A DNA stretch of 64,000 bases. It comes from Pandoraea oxalativorans. Lineage in GTDB: Bacteria; Pseudomonadota; Gammaproteobacteria; Burkholderiales; Burkholderiaceae. The first letter of the stretch is position 1; each line of letters opens with the position of its first letter. The notes under the pieces are model-generated. The model saw only the letters and a list, made by a program, of their open reading frames with translations. It searched no databases and was not told the DNA's origin. A program made the translations under genes and the position numbers. Shown in pieces: positions 27,488 through 36,197 of the stretch. The DNA lies in assembly GCF_000972785.3 (NCBI RefSeq), contig NZ_CP011253.3, forward strand, positions 4,030,001 to 4,094,000. The letters are read 5' to 3'.

Positions 27488-28744
27488 ATGACCTCGCCAC
27501 CCTCCCATCTCTGGCTCAATGCGCTGCTGCAGGCCTTGCAGTTCGTGCAGTCGACGTGGCTCGGCGCGCTCTATGCGCTCGGCATCACCGACGATTCGCA
27601 CGGCGCACCCGCGTGGCCGTGGGCGCTGCGCATCGCGGGGGAGAACCTCGTCATCGACGTGGCGCTCGCCCGGCAGTTCGCGTGGATGCTCGCGGCAATC
27701 GCATTCGCCATCGTCTGCGTGCTGCTGGCCGTGTGCTGGCGACGCGCGTGGCGTTGGCTAACGGCGGCGGCCATCGGTGCACTCATCCTCGCGCCGTGGC
27801 CATCGCCCCGGTTGTGGCTGACGGCCGCCGTGCCGACCAGCTTTCATACGAGTCCGACGGGCTTCACGGTGGACAGCATCGCGCGCGGCGCACGCGTCTA
27901 CTCGGCGCAATGCGCCGCCTGTCATGGCGTGGATGGACGCGGCGAGGGGCCGCGCGCCGCTACGCTCAGGCGCTGGCCGCCCACGATGGCGAGTGCGCTG
28001 CTGAGCCGTCGCGCCGACGGGGAACTCTTCTGGCACGTGCTGTACGGCATGCGCGACGACCAGGGCGTCACCATGCCCGGTTTCGTCGGCCGCCTGAGCG
28101 ACCGCGAAGTGTGGGCCGCCCTCGATTACATGCGCGTGCTGTCCGCGTCCGCAGGCATGGCCGCCGGGGGGAGCTGGCCCGTGCCGATTGCGCTGCCGTC
28201 GATGGTAGTGAGATGCGCGGGCCGTCCCGACCGTGCACTGAGTGCATGGCGCGGCCATCAGCGCGTTCGCGTAGTGGCGGTCGACGCTGCGCATCCGCCA
28301 CCGTTCGAAGACCCACGATTCCTCACGCTGCTGGTCCGGCGCGGCGACGCGCAGGCAACGGGACCGGCGGCCGCATCCGTGCGCAAGGTGGCTACCGCAG
28401 CCACAGCGACGACTCAGCGCACACCCGGTGAGGTCACGCCGCTGTTCGGCACCCGTGCGGACTGTGTCGCCGATGCCCCCGAGGCCTGGCAGGTCTTCGC
28501 GCAGATCGCGGGAGCTCCGGCGTCCGGTCTGGCGGGCACCGAGTGGCTGGCGGATCGCGACGGCTGGTTGCGCGCGCTCGCCCCGGCAGGACGTCGCGGC
28601 TGGGCAGACGGCGGTCTGATGTGCACGACGTCGATCTCACTGCAAGACGGCGACAAATCGTCGGCACGCGACCCGCTCACCGCCACGCTGCGCGAGATGG
28701 ATGGCGACCCGGTGCGCTTCGTCAAAGGCGGCTTCGTGCATTGA
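27488..28744 (+). CDS. Membrane-anchored c-type cytochrome
   Basis: The 418-residue protein begins with two or three transmembrane segments (residues ~5-30, ~58-83, ~86-105), followed by a periplasmic cytochrome c domain with one haem site CAACH at 142-146 and a likely axial methionine in GVTMPGF. The last ~170 residues have no family I recognise and contain three cysteines. Start: ATG 27488 with GAGG about 9 nt upstream; a GTG three codons earlier is possible. It lies between the SsuABC-type genes and a second binding protein in the same direction, and could accept electrons from a periplasmic oxidation of the imported compound; this is inference. The stop codon is repeated 10 nt later within a short direct repeat (CATTGACGC). 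Confidence 0.75.
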   Translation: MTSPPSHLWLNALLQALQFVQSTWLGALYALGITDDSHGAPAWPWALRIAGENLVIDVALARQFAWMLAAIAFAIVCVLLAVCWRRAWRWLTAAAIGALILAPWPSPRLWLTAAVPTSFHTSPTGFTVDSIARGARVYSAQCAACHGVDGRGEGPRAATLRRWPPTMASALLSRRADGELFWHVLYGMRDDQGVTMPGFVGRLSDREVWAALDYMRVLSASAGMAAGGSWPVPIALPSMVVRCAGRPDRALSAWRGHQRVRVVAVDAAHPPPFEDPRFLTLLVRRGDAQATGPAAASVRKVATAATATTQRTPGEVTPLFGTRADCVADAPEAWQVFAQIAGAPASGLAGTEWLADRDGWLRALAPAGRRGWADGGLMCTTSISLQDGDKSSARDPLTATLREMDGDPVRFVKGGFVH

Positions 28745-28821
28745 CGCGCATTGACGCCCATCTGTGCGCACCGCCAATCCCTCAACCTCAAGACCCTTCC
28801 GATCCACCACAGGCTTTCATC

Positions 28822-29790
28822 ATGACGATTTCCCGACGCCGTTTCCTGCAGTACGTCACGACTTCCAGCGCTGCCGGCGCGCTGACCACGCTCACCCTGC
28901 CCGGCACTTCGTTCGCTCAATCGGGACGTCCTGTCCTCAAGGCGGGTGACCAGAAGGGCGGCCTGCGCGCGCTGCTCGAAGCGGCCGACGAACTGAAGCA
29001 GTTACCGTACGACATCCAGTGGACGGAATTCCCCGCCGCCGCGCCGCTGGCCGAAGCGCTCAACGCCGGTGCCGTCGACTGCGGGCCGATCGGCGACGCC
29101 CCGGTGATCTTCGCGCTGTCCGCCGGCGCGGCCATCAAGATCATCGGCGCCAATCGCTCGGACGCTTTCGGCACCGCCGTGCTCGTGCGCCCCGACGCGA
29201 CGCTGCGCACCGCCGCCGACCTCAAGGGCAAGAACATCGGCACGACGCGCGGCTCCATCGGGCACTTCGTCACGCTCAAGGCGATCACGGCGGCAGGGCT
29301 TGCGCCGGGCGACGTCAATTTCCGCTTCCTTCCGCCCGCCGATACGATCACCGCATTGGCGAGTGGCTCGGTCGACGCCTGGGCCACGTGGGAGCCTTAT
29401 ACGGCAGTGGCGGAGACGACCGGGCGTGCACGGGTGCTGGTGAACGGGCGGGGGTTGTGGTCGGGGCTGAGCTATCTCGCCGCCACGGACGCCGCCATCG
29501 CCGCCAAACAGGAAGTGCTGCGCGACTTCCTTGCCCGGGTGGTGCGTGCGCAAGTCTGGTCGTATCAGCATGTGGACGCGTACTCGGCCGCGATGGCGCG
29601 CATCATCGGCATTCCGGCCGAAGCGGCGAAGCTCCAGTTCTCGCGGCGCGCCACGAAATGGCGCAATATCGACGACGCACTCGTTGCCGAACAGCAACGC
29701 ACCGCAGACTTCTACGCGCAGGTCGGATTGCTACGTCAGCCGCTCGACGTCCGCCCGACCTTCGACCGGCGCTTCTCCGGCAAGGTGTGA
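28822..29790 (+). CDS. Tat-exported SsuA/TauA-type substrate-binding protein
   Basis: The 322-residue protein has a clear twin-arginine signal (SRRRFLQYV at residues 4-12), then a hydrophobic stretch ending near SFAQ. The mature part belongs to the NMT1/SsuA family (ADLKGKNIGTTRGSIGHFV, SGSVDAWATWEPYTA). Start: ATG 28822; the frame is open far upstream but there it overlaps the cytochrome gene. The ribosome site is weak (AGG). It is a second, sequence-divergent binding protein for the cluster and has no permease of its own, so it may share the upstream SsuBC pair or feed an enzyme. Confidence 0.85.
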   Translation: MTISRRRFLQYVTTSSAAGALTTLTLPGTSFAQSGRPVLKAGDQKGGLRALLEAADELKQLPYDIQWTEFPAAAPLAEALNAGAVDCGPIGDAPVIFALSAGAAIKIIGANRSDAFGTAVLVRPDATLRTAADLKGKNIGTTRGSIGHFVTLKAITAAGLAPGDVNFRFLPPADTITALASGSVDAWATWEPYTAVAETTGRARVLVNGRGLWSGLSYLAATDAAIAAKQEVLRDFLARVVRAQVWSYQHVDAYSAAMARIIGIPAEAAKLQFSRRATKWRNIDDALVAEQQRTADFYAQVGLLRQPLDVRPTFDRRFSGKV

Positions 29791-29975
29791 CTGTGCGCAA
29801 CGCTTAAGCGGATGGGCGCAGGGCAGACCGATCGCCAACTGGCACGGTAGAAATCACGCCAACTGTCTATGGCGCCAGGCGAGGCGCGCCCCGACACTCT
29901 GACGATTCCCCGTCAGTCAGATTGCCCGTCTGCTCGCCCCTCACCGGGGATCGGTCATCGGGTAAAAGGTTCGCC

Positions 29976-30617
29976 ATGATCGTCAGCACCGCGCTCTCCG
30001 CCCATCTTCTGGTCGCCTTCACGGCGTACTTCGTCAACGCCGCGAGTCCCGGTCCCAGCAATCTCGCGATCATGTCCATTGCCGCCAACCACGGCCGCCG
30101 TCCCGCGCTCACGTTCGCACTGGGCGTCATGTCCGGCTCGTTGTTCTGGGCGACGGTCGCCATGCTCGGGATCTCGGCCACGCTGCTCGCCTACGCGCAG
30201 TTTCTCGTCGCGCTCAAGCTCTTCGGCGGTGCTTATCTGCTGTGGCTGGCGTTCAAGTCGGGGCGTGCAGCGCTGCGTCCGTCAAAGGCAGCGACGTTCG
30301 TGCCGACGGACGCCAACGGGGTGTTGTCCCTCAAGCGCCTCTATGTGCGCGGCACGCTGTTCCATCTCACCAATCCGAAGGCGGTGCTGGGGTGGATGTC
30401 CGTGGTCGCGTTGTCGTCGGGGCCTGACGGGCGCATGCCGGTGGCCGTCGTGCCCGGCTGCGCAATGCTCGGGCTGATGATCTTCTGCGGCTACGCGATG
30501 TTGTTCTCGACGCAAACCGCGCGGCGTGTGTACCTCGGCGTCCGCCGTTGGCTCGACGGCTGTCTGGCCGTCGTCTTCGGTGCGGCAGGGTGGCAGTTGC
30601 TGACGTCGCGGGTTTGA
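29976..30617 (+). CDS. LysE/RhtB family amino-acid exporter
   Basis: The 213-residue membrane protein has about six hydrophobic segments and the family signature near the N-terminus (NAASPGPSNLAIMS). LysE/RhtB proteins export amino acids or derivatives by secondary transport. Start: ATG 29976 with AAGG 6 nt upstream; an earlier in-frame start lacks a ribosome site and would add 18 non-membrane residues. It is followed 15 nt later by a DUF3820 gene in the same direction. The opposite strand is covered by the read-through tail of the amidase frame. Confidence 0.88.
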   Translation: MIVSTALSAHLLVAFTAYFVNAASPGPSNLAIMSIAANHGRRPALTFALGVMSGSLFWATVAMLGISATLLAYAQFLVALKLFGGAYLLWLAFKSGRAALRPSKAATFVPTDANGVLSLKRLYVRGTLFHLTNPKAVLGWMSVVALSSGPDGRMPVAVVPGCAMLGLMIFCGYAMLFSTQTARRVYLGVRRWLDGCLAVVFGAAGWQLLTSRV

Positions 30618-32369
30618 GCTATACCTGCGCTCATGCTTAATTTCGACGCCGACGCCCTGATGCGTCTCGTAACCACGCCCATGCCCTACGGCAAGCACAA
30701 GGGCACGATGATCGCCGACCTGCCGGGCAACTACCTCAGTTGGTTTGCCCGCGAAGGCTTTCCCTCCAATGAGATCGGCCGCCTGCTCGCGCTGATGCAC
30801 GAAATCGACCACAACGCGCTCGGCGAACTGCTCAAGCCGCTGCGGGCGCAGGCGCGTCCGAAATAAGCGGGACGCGCGCCTGCGCATTGCGCGCGAGGGC
30901 GGATCGCGCCAGCGCCCCGTGAGCATCGGCGGCAGACGACGTTTGACCCATTGCGTCTGTTGCTCATGCGCGTGTGCGAGCTGCAATACAGCGAGATCCG
31001 CCTGCGCCGGACCGATGATCTGCAAACCCATCGGCAGCCCGCGCGCGTCGAACCCGACCGGCACGCTGATCGCCGGGAGTCCGGCCAGCGTCGGTCCGAT
31101 CACGACCTCCATCCAGCGGTGATAGGTGTCCATCGGCTTGCCTGCGACCGAGGTCGGCCAATGCGTCTGCGCGTCGAACGGGAAGACTTGCGCCGATGGC
31201 AGCAGCAGGAAATCGTAACGCTCGAACAGACGCGCCAGCGAGCGATACCACTCGCTGCGGTCGATGGAGGCACGGAATACGTCGGTCGCACGCAGTGACG
31301 CGCCGCCTTCGACCTCCCATTGCGCTTCGGGCTTGAGCTTCTCGCGACGCGCCGGATCGGCGTACATCTCGCCGAGCGAGCCGTTCACCATCCAGTGACG
31401 CAGCGTGAGCCACGTCTGCCAGAGCCGGTCAGGCGCAAAGTCGGGCGCGCACGCCTCGACGTCGCACCCGATCGCGCCGAAGTCCTTCAGCGATGCCTCG
31501 CACAGCGCCATCACACCGTCTTCCATCGGCAGATAGCCGCCGTAGTCACCGAGCCAGCCGAGCTTCATTCCCTTGACATCGCGCTGCAAGGCACCGGCGA
31601 AGCGGGACGCACCGTTCGCAATCGACAGCGGGCTGCGTTTGTCGTAACCGGACTGGGTGTCGAGAAGTTGCGCGACGTCGGCGACCGTGCGTCCCATCGG
31701 TCCTTCGGTGCTCATTTGCTGCACGAAGACCTCCGGTGCAGGACCGTACGGCACACGGCCTTGCGACGGCCGGAATCCGTAGACGTTACCGAACGCCGCC
31801 GGGTTGCGCAGCGAGCCCATGAAGTCGCTTCCGTCGGCCACCGGCAACAGGCGCAGCGCCAGTGCGCTGCCCGCGCCGCCGCTACTGCCACCGGCAATAC
31901 GCGTGGGGTCGTAGGCGTTGACCGTGGTGCCGAAAACGGGGTTGTAGCTGTGCGAGCCGAGTCCGAACTCGGAGACGTTCGTCTTGCCGATGAAAATGGC
32001 CCCGGCCGCCCGGATGCGCGACACGCTGATGCTGTCCTGCGTGTCCGGGGCGTCGGATGTCAACGGCGAACCCTTGCGCGTGGGCAATCCGGCGCACGAC
32101 GCGATGTCCTTCACCGCGTGCGGCATGCCGTGCATCCAGCCGAGCGATTCGCCGCTTGCCAGTTGACGGTCACGTACGTCGGCTTCGGCCAGCAACGTCT
32201 GCGCGTCGCGCAGCGACACGATGGCGTTGACCTCGGGGTTGTACTGCGCGATGTGCGCAAGATACGCCTGCATCACCTCGCGGCAGGACACGCGACGACG
32301 GTGAATGGCGTCGGACAGTGCCAGCGCGTCGAGTGCGACGATGTCGTTCAGGTTCGGCACGGCGGCCAT
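30282..32369 (-). CDS. Amidase signature enzyme; 3' end aberrant
   Basis: Residues 1-~480 form a normal-length amidase. The catalytic triad is K87 (HAVKDI), S162 in GGSSGG and nucleophile S186 (GSDFMGSLR). It hydrolyses amides; the substrate is unknown. SD: GAGGAG before ATG 32369. The natural end should be near 30920 (after QTQWVKRRLPP). Instead the frame stays open for ~215 further codons, antisense through the DUF3820 and LysE genes, to 30282. That tail is Arg/His-rich, low-plausibility sequence. A lost stop or a frameshift near 30900-30930 is likely; shifting frame there would end the protein at about 30834. The true 3' end is therefore uncertain. Confidence 0.75.
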   Translation of the reverse strand: MAAVPNLNDIVALDALALSDAIHRRRVSCREVMQAYLAHIAQYNPEVNAIVSLRDAQTLLAEADVRDRQLASGESLGWMHGMPHAVKDIASCAGLPTRKGSPLTSDAPDTQDSISVSRIRAAGAIFIGKTNVSEFGLGSHSYNPVFGTTVNAYDPTRIAGGSSGGAGSALALRLLPVADGSDFMGSLRNPAAFGNVYGFRPSQGRVPYGPAPEVFVQQMSTEGPMGRTVADVAQLLDTQSGYDKRSPLSIANGASRFAGALQRDVKGMKLGWLGDYGGYLPMEDGVMALCEASLKDFGAIGCDVEACAPDFAPDRLWQTWLTLRHWMVNGSLGEMYADPARREKLKPEAQWEVEGGASLRATDVFRASIDRSEWYRSLARLFERYDFLLLPSAQVFPFDAQTHWPTSVAGKPMDTYHRWMEVVIGPTLAGLPAISVPVGFDARGLPMGLQIIGPAQADLAVLQLAHAHEQQTQWVKRRLPPMLTGRWRDPPSRAMRRRASRLFRTRLRPQRLEQFAERVVVDFVHQREQAADLIGGKAFAGKPTEVVARQVGDHRALVLAVGHGRGYETHQGVGVEIKHERRYSSNPRRQQLPPCRTEDDGQTAVEPTADAEVHTPRGLRREQHRVAAEDHQPEHCAAGHDGHRHAPVRPRRQRDHGHPPQHRLRIGEMEQRAAHIEALEGQHPVGVRRHERRCL
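30633..30866 (+). CDS. DUF3820 family small protein
   Basis: The 77-residue cytoplasmic protein has the family pattern MPYGKHKGTMIADLPGNYL followed by WFAREGFP and a helical C-terminus. DUF3820 proteins are widespread in proteobacteria and have been named putative quorum-sensing-regulated virulence factors; the biochemical role is unsettled. It probably shares a transcript with the LysE gene. The amidase frame on the other strand runs straight through it, which is unlikely to be real coding sequence. Confidence 0.85.
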   Translation: MLNFDADALMRLVTTPMPYGKHKGTMIADLPGNYLSWFAREGFPSNEIGRLLALMHEIDHNALGELLKPLRAQARPK

Positions 32370-32524
32370 GTCTCTCTCCTCGCTATGGGTGGTATCGACG
32401 TCATGCGGTGCGACGTCTCAATCGGATGCGTCATTGTCGGCCAATCCCGGCCCGATACCGAAGCGAAGAAATTATTTCATATATTCGCTATCGGGAATCG
32501 CGCATCCACAGTGACGTTGCGAGG

Positions 32525-32560
32525 CAAAAAAAACGCGGCCCGACGTTCATCGGGCCGCGT
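32525..32560 (-). terminator. Rho-independent terminator after the ModA-like gene
   Basis: An 11-bp stem (ACGCGGCCCGA, 32533-32543, with TCGGGCCGCGT, 32550-32560) is followed on the minus strand by a run of eight T, 28 bp after the stop at 32588. Confidence 0.9.
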
Positions 32561-32587
32561 TGGCTTTCCTGCCAAACCACAATCGAA

Positions 32588-33382
32588 TCAGTGCGTCAGC
32601 GGATCGAGACCGGTGGATTCGACGTCCTTGGCCGCAGCCGGCGCCGCCATGTAGGTCAGCAGCTTCGTCGCTTGCTCCGGGTGCGGGGCATTCACCGGCA
32701 CGCCACCGGCAAAACGCGTGACCGATTGCAGCGACTCGGGAATCTTGCCCGCGAAGGCAATGCCCTTGACCGGCAGCAATTCGCTCACCTGTTGCAAACC
32801 GAGCGCGTAATCGCCCGCCGCCACCTTCTCGGCCACCGGCGTCTTTTGCACCATCACCGCCTTGCCCTGCATCTGTTCGGCAATGCCCAGTTTCTTAAAC
32901 AGTTCGCGCTCGACATACACGCCGCTCGCGCTGTCCGAGTACGCGACCGATTTGGCCGCCAGCAGCGCTGCCTTCAGCTTCTCCGGCGTGCTGACATCCG
33001 GCACCACGTCACCGGCTTTGACCACGACGCCGATGCGCGAGTCGGCCAGATCGACGCGCGAGTCCGCACGCACTTTACCGGCCTTGATCAGGTCGTCGAG
33101 CGCGTAGCCGACCATGATGACGACGTCGGCCGACTCGCCGCGCGCCAGCCGGTTCGGGATCGCTTCGGGCGCCTTGCCCATCGACGGCCCCCACGCCGTG
33201 TCGACGTGATCGCCACTGGCCGCTTCGAACTTCGGCAGCAGCAGCTTGTAGGCGGCCGTGAACCCGCCGGAGTTCATCACGTTCAGATTTTCTGCGCTCG
33301 CCGGTGCTGCGGCGAGCGTTGCCGTCAGGACGATGCCCGCACCCAGTGCGCTCAGCAGACGTCGCGTCGAAATGCCTTTCAT
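32588..33382 (-). CDS. ModA-like periplasmic substrate-binding protein
   Basis: The 264-residue protein has a Sec signal (residues 1-~30, ending ASA) and the type 2 periplasmic binding fold of the ModA family: GGFTAAYKLLLPKFEAASG, ADVVIMVGYALDDLIKAGKV and SVAYSDSASGVYVERE. No ABC permease or ATPase is nearby. Instead it follows an MFS carrier 96 nt upstream in the same direction. ModA-related proteins also bind ligands other than molybdate, and the context makes an organic acid or a signalling role more likely; this is inference. Confidence 0.8.
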   Translation of the reverse strand: MKGISTRRLLSALGAGIVLTATLAAAPASAENLNVMNSGGFTAAYKLLLPKFEAASGDHVDTAWGPSMGKAPEAIPNRLARGESADVVIMVGYALDDLIKAGKVRADSRVDLADSRIGVVVKAGDVVPDVSTPEKLKAALLAAKSVAYSDSASGVYVERELFKKLGIAEQMQGKAVMVQKTPVAEKVAAGDYALGLQQVSELLPVKGIAFAGKIPESLQSVTRFAGGVPVNAPHPEQATKLLTYMAAPAAAKDVESTGLDPLTH

Positions 33383-33478
33383 GGTGTGACCTGTCTCTCG
33401 TTATTGTGAATTGGGACGGTGCGCACGCCGTGCCGCTGCGGGACTTGCGGCAATGGCGGCGTCCGGTATCCGGTGATA

Positions 33479-34792
33479 TCAGCCTGCGGCGAGTCCGACG
33501 GGACGCTGACCGCCACGGCGGCCGCGATAGAGCGCCAGCGTCGCGCAGATGGCGCACAGCGCTGCGAAGCTCATCCAGTAGCCCGGTGCGGCCTTGTCGC
33601 CCGTCGCGTGAATCAGGTAGGTCGACAGCGCCGGTGTGAAACCGCCGAAAAGCGCCGTCGCCAGGCTATACGCGAGCGAGAAACCGGCGACGCGCACGTC
33701 CGGCGGCATGACTTCGGTCAGCGCCGGGATCATCGCGCCGTTGTACATGCCATACAGGAACGAGAGCCACAGCAGTGCGACCAGCATGCGAGTAAAGCTC
33801 GGGGCCTGCACGAGGAACGAGAGCACCGGGTAAGCCGTCAGCAGCGTGAGGCCTGCGAAGAGCAGCAACACCGGACGACGACCGATACGGTCCGAGAGCG
33901 TGCCGCCGATCGGCAGCCAGATGAAGTTCGACACGCCAACGCACAGCGTGACGAGCAGCGCGTCGGCGCTCGACAGGTGCAGCACGCTCTTGCCGAACGT
34001 CGGGGCATAGACGGTGATGAGGTAGAACGCCGTCGTGGTCAACGCCACGAGCATGGTGCCGCCAATCACGACGCCAAGGTTCGCCGCCATCGAGCGGAAC
34101 ACTTCGCCGACCGACGGGTGACGCTTGCGTGCCTTGAACTCGTCGCTTTCCTGAAGCGAGCGGCGCAGCACAAAGATCACCGGCACGATCATGCACCCCA
34201 CGAGGAACGGCAGACGCCAGCCCCATGACGCGATCTGCTGCGCGGTGAGCGTGAGCGAGAGCGTGAAGCCGAGCGCCGCCGAGACGACGATCGCGACCTG
34301 CTGGCTGGCCGACTGCCAGCTCGTGTAGAAGCCCTTGCGGCCCGGTGTGGCGATTTCCGCGAGATACACGGACACGCCGCCGAGTTCTGCACCGGCCGAG
34401 AAGCCTTGCAGCAAGCGGCCGATCAGCACCAGCACGGGGGCGGCGAGACCGATGGTTTCGTAGCCGGGCACGAAGGCGATGAGGATCGTGCCGCTCGCCA
34501 TGATGGCCAGCGTCGTGACCAGCCCTTTGCGACGACCGACGTTATCGATGTAGGCCCCCAGCACGATGGCCCCGAGCGGACGCATCAGGAAGCCTGCGCC
34601 GAAGACGGCGAAGGTCAGCATGAGCGACGCAAACTCGCTGTCCGTCGGGAAGAAGACGCGGGAAATCTGGGTGGCGTAGAAACCGAACAGGAAAAAATCG
34701 AATTGTTCGAGGAAGTTACCGGCGGTGACGCGAATGACCGCGCCGACTTTCGAGGGTTGACGCGAAACTGCGTCTTGGGGGCGCTGTGACAT
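33479..34792 (-). CDS. MFS transporter, metabolite:H+ symporter type
   Basis: The 437-residue protein has 12 predicted membrane segments and the MHS-family pattern: [16 protein letters not shown] at the first helix, [22 protein letters not shown] in the 2-3 loop, and [15 protein letters not shown]. Such carriers import di- or tricarboxylates, proline/betaine or similar acids with protons; citrate- or tricarballylate-like substrates are the closest types. Start: ATG 34792 with GGAGA 7 nt upstream; 30 extra upstream codons are unlikely. It is divergent from a LysR gene, with a T-N11-A box between, so it is probably under that regulator. Confidence 0.88.
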   Translation of the reverse strand: MSQRPQDAVSRQPSKVGAVIRVTAGNFLEQFDFFLFGFYATQISRVFFPTDSEFASLMLTFAVFGAGFLMRPLGAIVLGAYIDNVGRRKGLVTTLAIMASGTILIAFVPGYETIGLAAPVLVLIGRLLQGFSAGAELGGVSVYLAEIATPGRKGFYTSWQSASQQVAIVVSAALGFTLSLTLTAQQIASWGWRLPFLVGCMIVPVIFVLRRSLQESDEFKARKRHPSVGEVFRSMAANLGVVIGGTMLVALTTTAFYLITVYAPTFGKSVLHLSSADALLVTLCVGVSNFIWLPIGGTLSDRIGRRPVLLLFAGLTLLTAYPVLSFLVQAPSFTRMLVALLWLSFLYGMYNGAMIPALTEVMPPDVRVAGFSLAYSLATALFGGFTPALSTYLIHATGDKAAPGYWMSFAALCAICATLALYRGRRGGQRPVGLAAG

Positions 34793-35106
34793 GCGCTGTC
34801 TCCGTGTTGCCTGCGGCCCGGGGGGTCGGGCCGAGATTAATCGTCGCACTGCGTCTCTGCCAGGGACGTGTCGAGCCGTCACGGACGCTTGATGAAGCCG
34901 CTAATGGTGCGCCGGAAGTTCCGCGCTTGTGAATTGCATTTTTTGGAAAGATTGATGCGCCCACGCTATCAATGACAGGATGCTTATGCACCTACCGAGC
35001 GGTAACACGTTACACTCTGCGCCGCACCGGTATTTGCCCGCGCCCCCGTGCCGTCAGGGGTTTCAGGGTCCGCCGTGTGCTTGTACGGCATTCATCCCCC
35101 CATGTC
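34793..35106. other. Divergent intergenic region, MFS/LysR
   Basis: This 314-bp region has no gene. It holds a LysR-type box (34951-34973), a second small dyad GTAACACGTTAC (35002-35013), and room for both promoters. Confidence 0.6.
34951..34973. promoter_or_regulatory. LysR-type operator (T-N11-A)
   Basis: ATTGAT and ATCAAT are perfect inverted arms separated by 11 bp, giving exactly the T-N11-A geometry of LysR-family binding sites. It lies 134 bp upstream of the LysR start and 159 bp upstream of the divergent MFS start. Confidence 0.65.
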
Positions 35107-36078
35107 ATGGCGATCAACTTCGATCTGAACGATCTGCAGGCCTTCCGCGCGGTCGCGCAACTCGCGAGCTTCCGTCGTGCGGCCGAGTCGATTCATCTCT
35201 CCCAACCGGCGTTGTCGCGTCGCATCGACAAGCTGGAAGACGCGCTGGGCGTCAAACTTTTCGAGCGCAGTACGCGTCGCGTGGCACTGACCAATGTCGG
35301 CCGGGCCTTCGCCCGCGATGCCGAGCGGATTCTCGACGACCTCGACAATGCGCTGCTGGGCATTCGCGACGTCGCGTCGTCGAGTCTCGGGCACGTGACG
35401 ATTGCCTGCGTGCCGTCGGCCGCCTACTACTTCATGCCGCAAGTGATCTCGCGCTATCACCGGGCGTTCCCGCGCATTCGCGTTTCGGTGCTCGACGCGA
35501 GCGCCAATGAGGTGCTGGCGGCCGTGGTGAACGGCGATGCCGATTTCGGGCTGAATTTCATCGGCAGTCAGGAGCCGAACATCGAGTTCAAGCTGCTGTT
35601 GCAGGAGCGGTACGTGGCGGCGTGCCGTCGAGATCATCCGCTCGCGGGCAAGAAGCGGGTGACGTGGCGCGAGTTATACGAATACGACTACATCACCGTC
35701 GGTAAGGCGTCGGGCAACCGGCTGTTGCTCGATCAGGCGCTGACCGGCTTGCCGCAACGTCCGCCGAGTATCTGCGAGACGCAACACGTCACGACGATGA
35801 TCGGGCTGGTGGAGGCGGGCCTGGGGGTCGCGGCGGTGCCGACGATGGCGATGCCGGGCGGCGGTCATCCGTTGCTCACGAGTGTGCCGCTGGTTGACCC
35901 CGTGGTCACGCGCCGTATGGGGATGATTCGCAGCAAGGCGCGTCCGCTCTCACCGGCAGCGGCACAGCTGTACCGCTTCGTGGCGGAGATGAAGGTGGCG
36001 TCGCGACGTCGCGCGGGCGGAACGGATACTGCCGACGTCGACGGCGCTGAGAATGCGCATAGCGTCGATGCGTCGTGA
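35107..36078 (+). CDS. LysR family transcriptional regulator
   Basis: The 323-residue protein has an N-terminal HTH (FRRAAESIHLSQPALSRRIDKLE, ~23-45) and a LysR substrate-binding domain with the usual VEAGLGVAAVP motif. The C-terminal ~25 residues are an extra Ala/Asp-rich tail. Start: ATG 35107, which puts the HTH at the normal distance; the open frame extends 45 codons upstream but carries no family sequence. It is divergent from the MFS/ModA-like genes and probably regulates them in response to the transported compound. Confidence 0.9.
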   Translation: MAINFDLNDLQAFRAVAQLASFRRAAESIHLSQPALSRRIDKLEDALGVKLFERSTRRVALTNVGRAFARDAERILDDLDNALLGIRDVASSSLGHVTIACVPSAAYYFMPQVISRYHRAFPRIRVSVLDASANEVLAAVVNGDADFGLNFIGSQEPNIEFKLLLQERYVAACRRDHPLAGKKRVTWRELYEYDYITVGKASGNRLLLDQALTGLPQRPPSICETQHVTTMIGLVEAGLGVAAVPTMAMPGGGHPLLTSVPLVDPVVTRRMGMIRSKARPLSPAAAQLYRFVAEMKVASRRRAGGTDTADVDGAENAHSVDAS

Positions 36079-36197
36079 TTGCACGCACCGAAACACTTTG
36101 TTACCCGTCTTACGAGAAGCGAAACATTGGGGAGACGGCGGCGCGGCCGGGTCTCTTTATACTTGCGTCGCGTTAATCCGAATTCTCATCAAGACTC

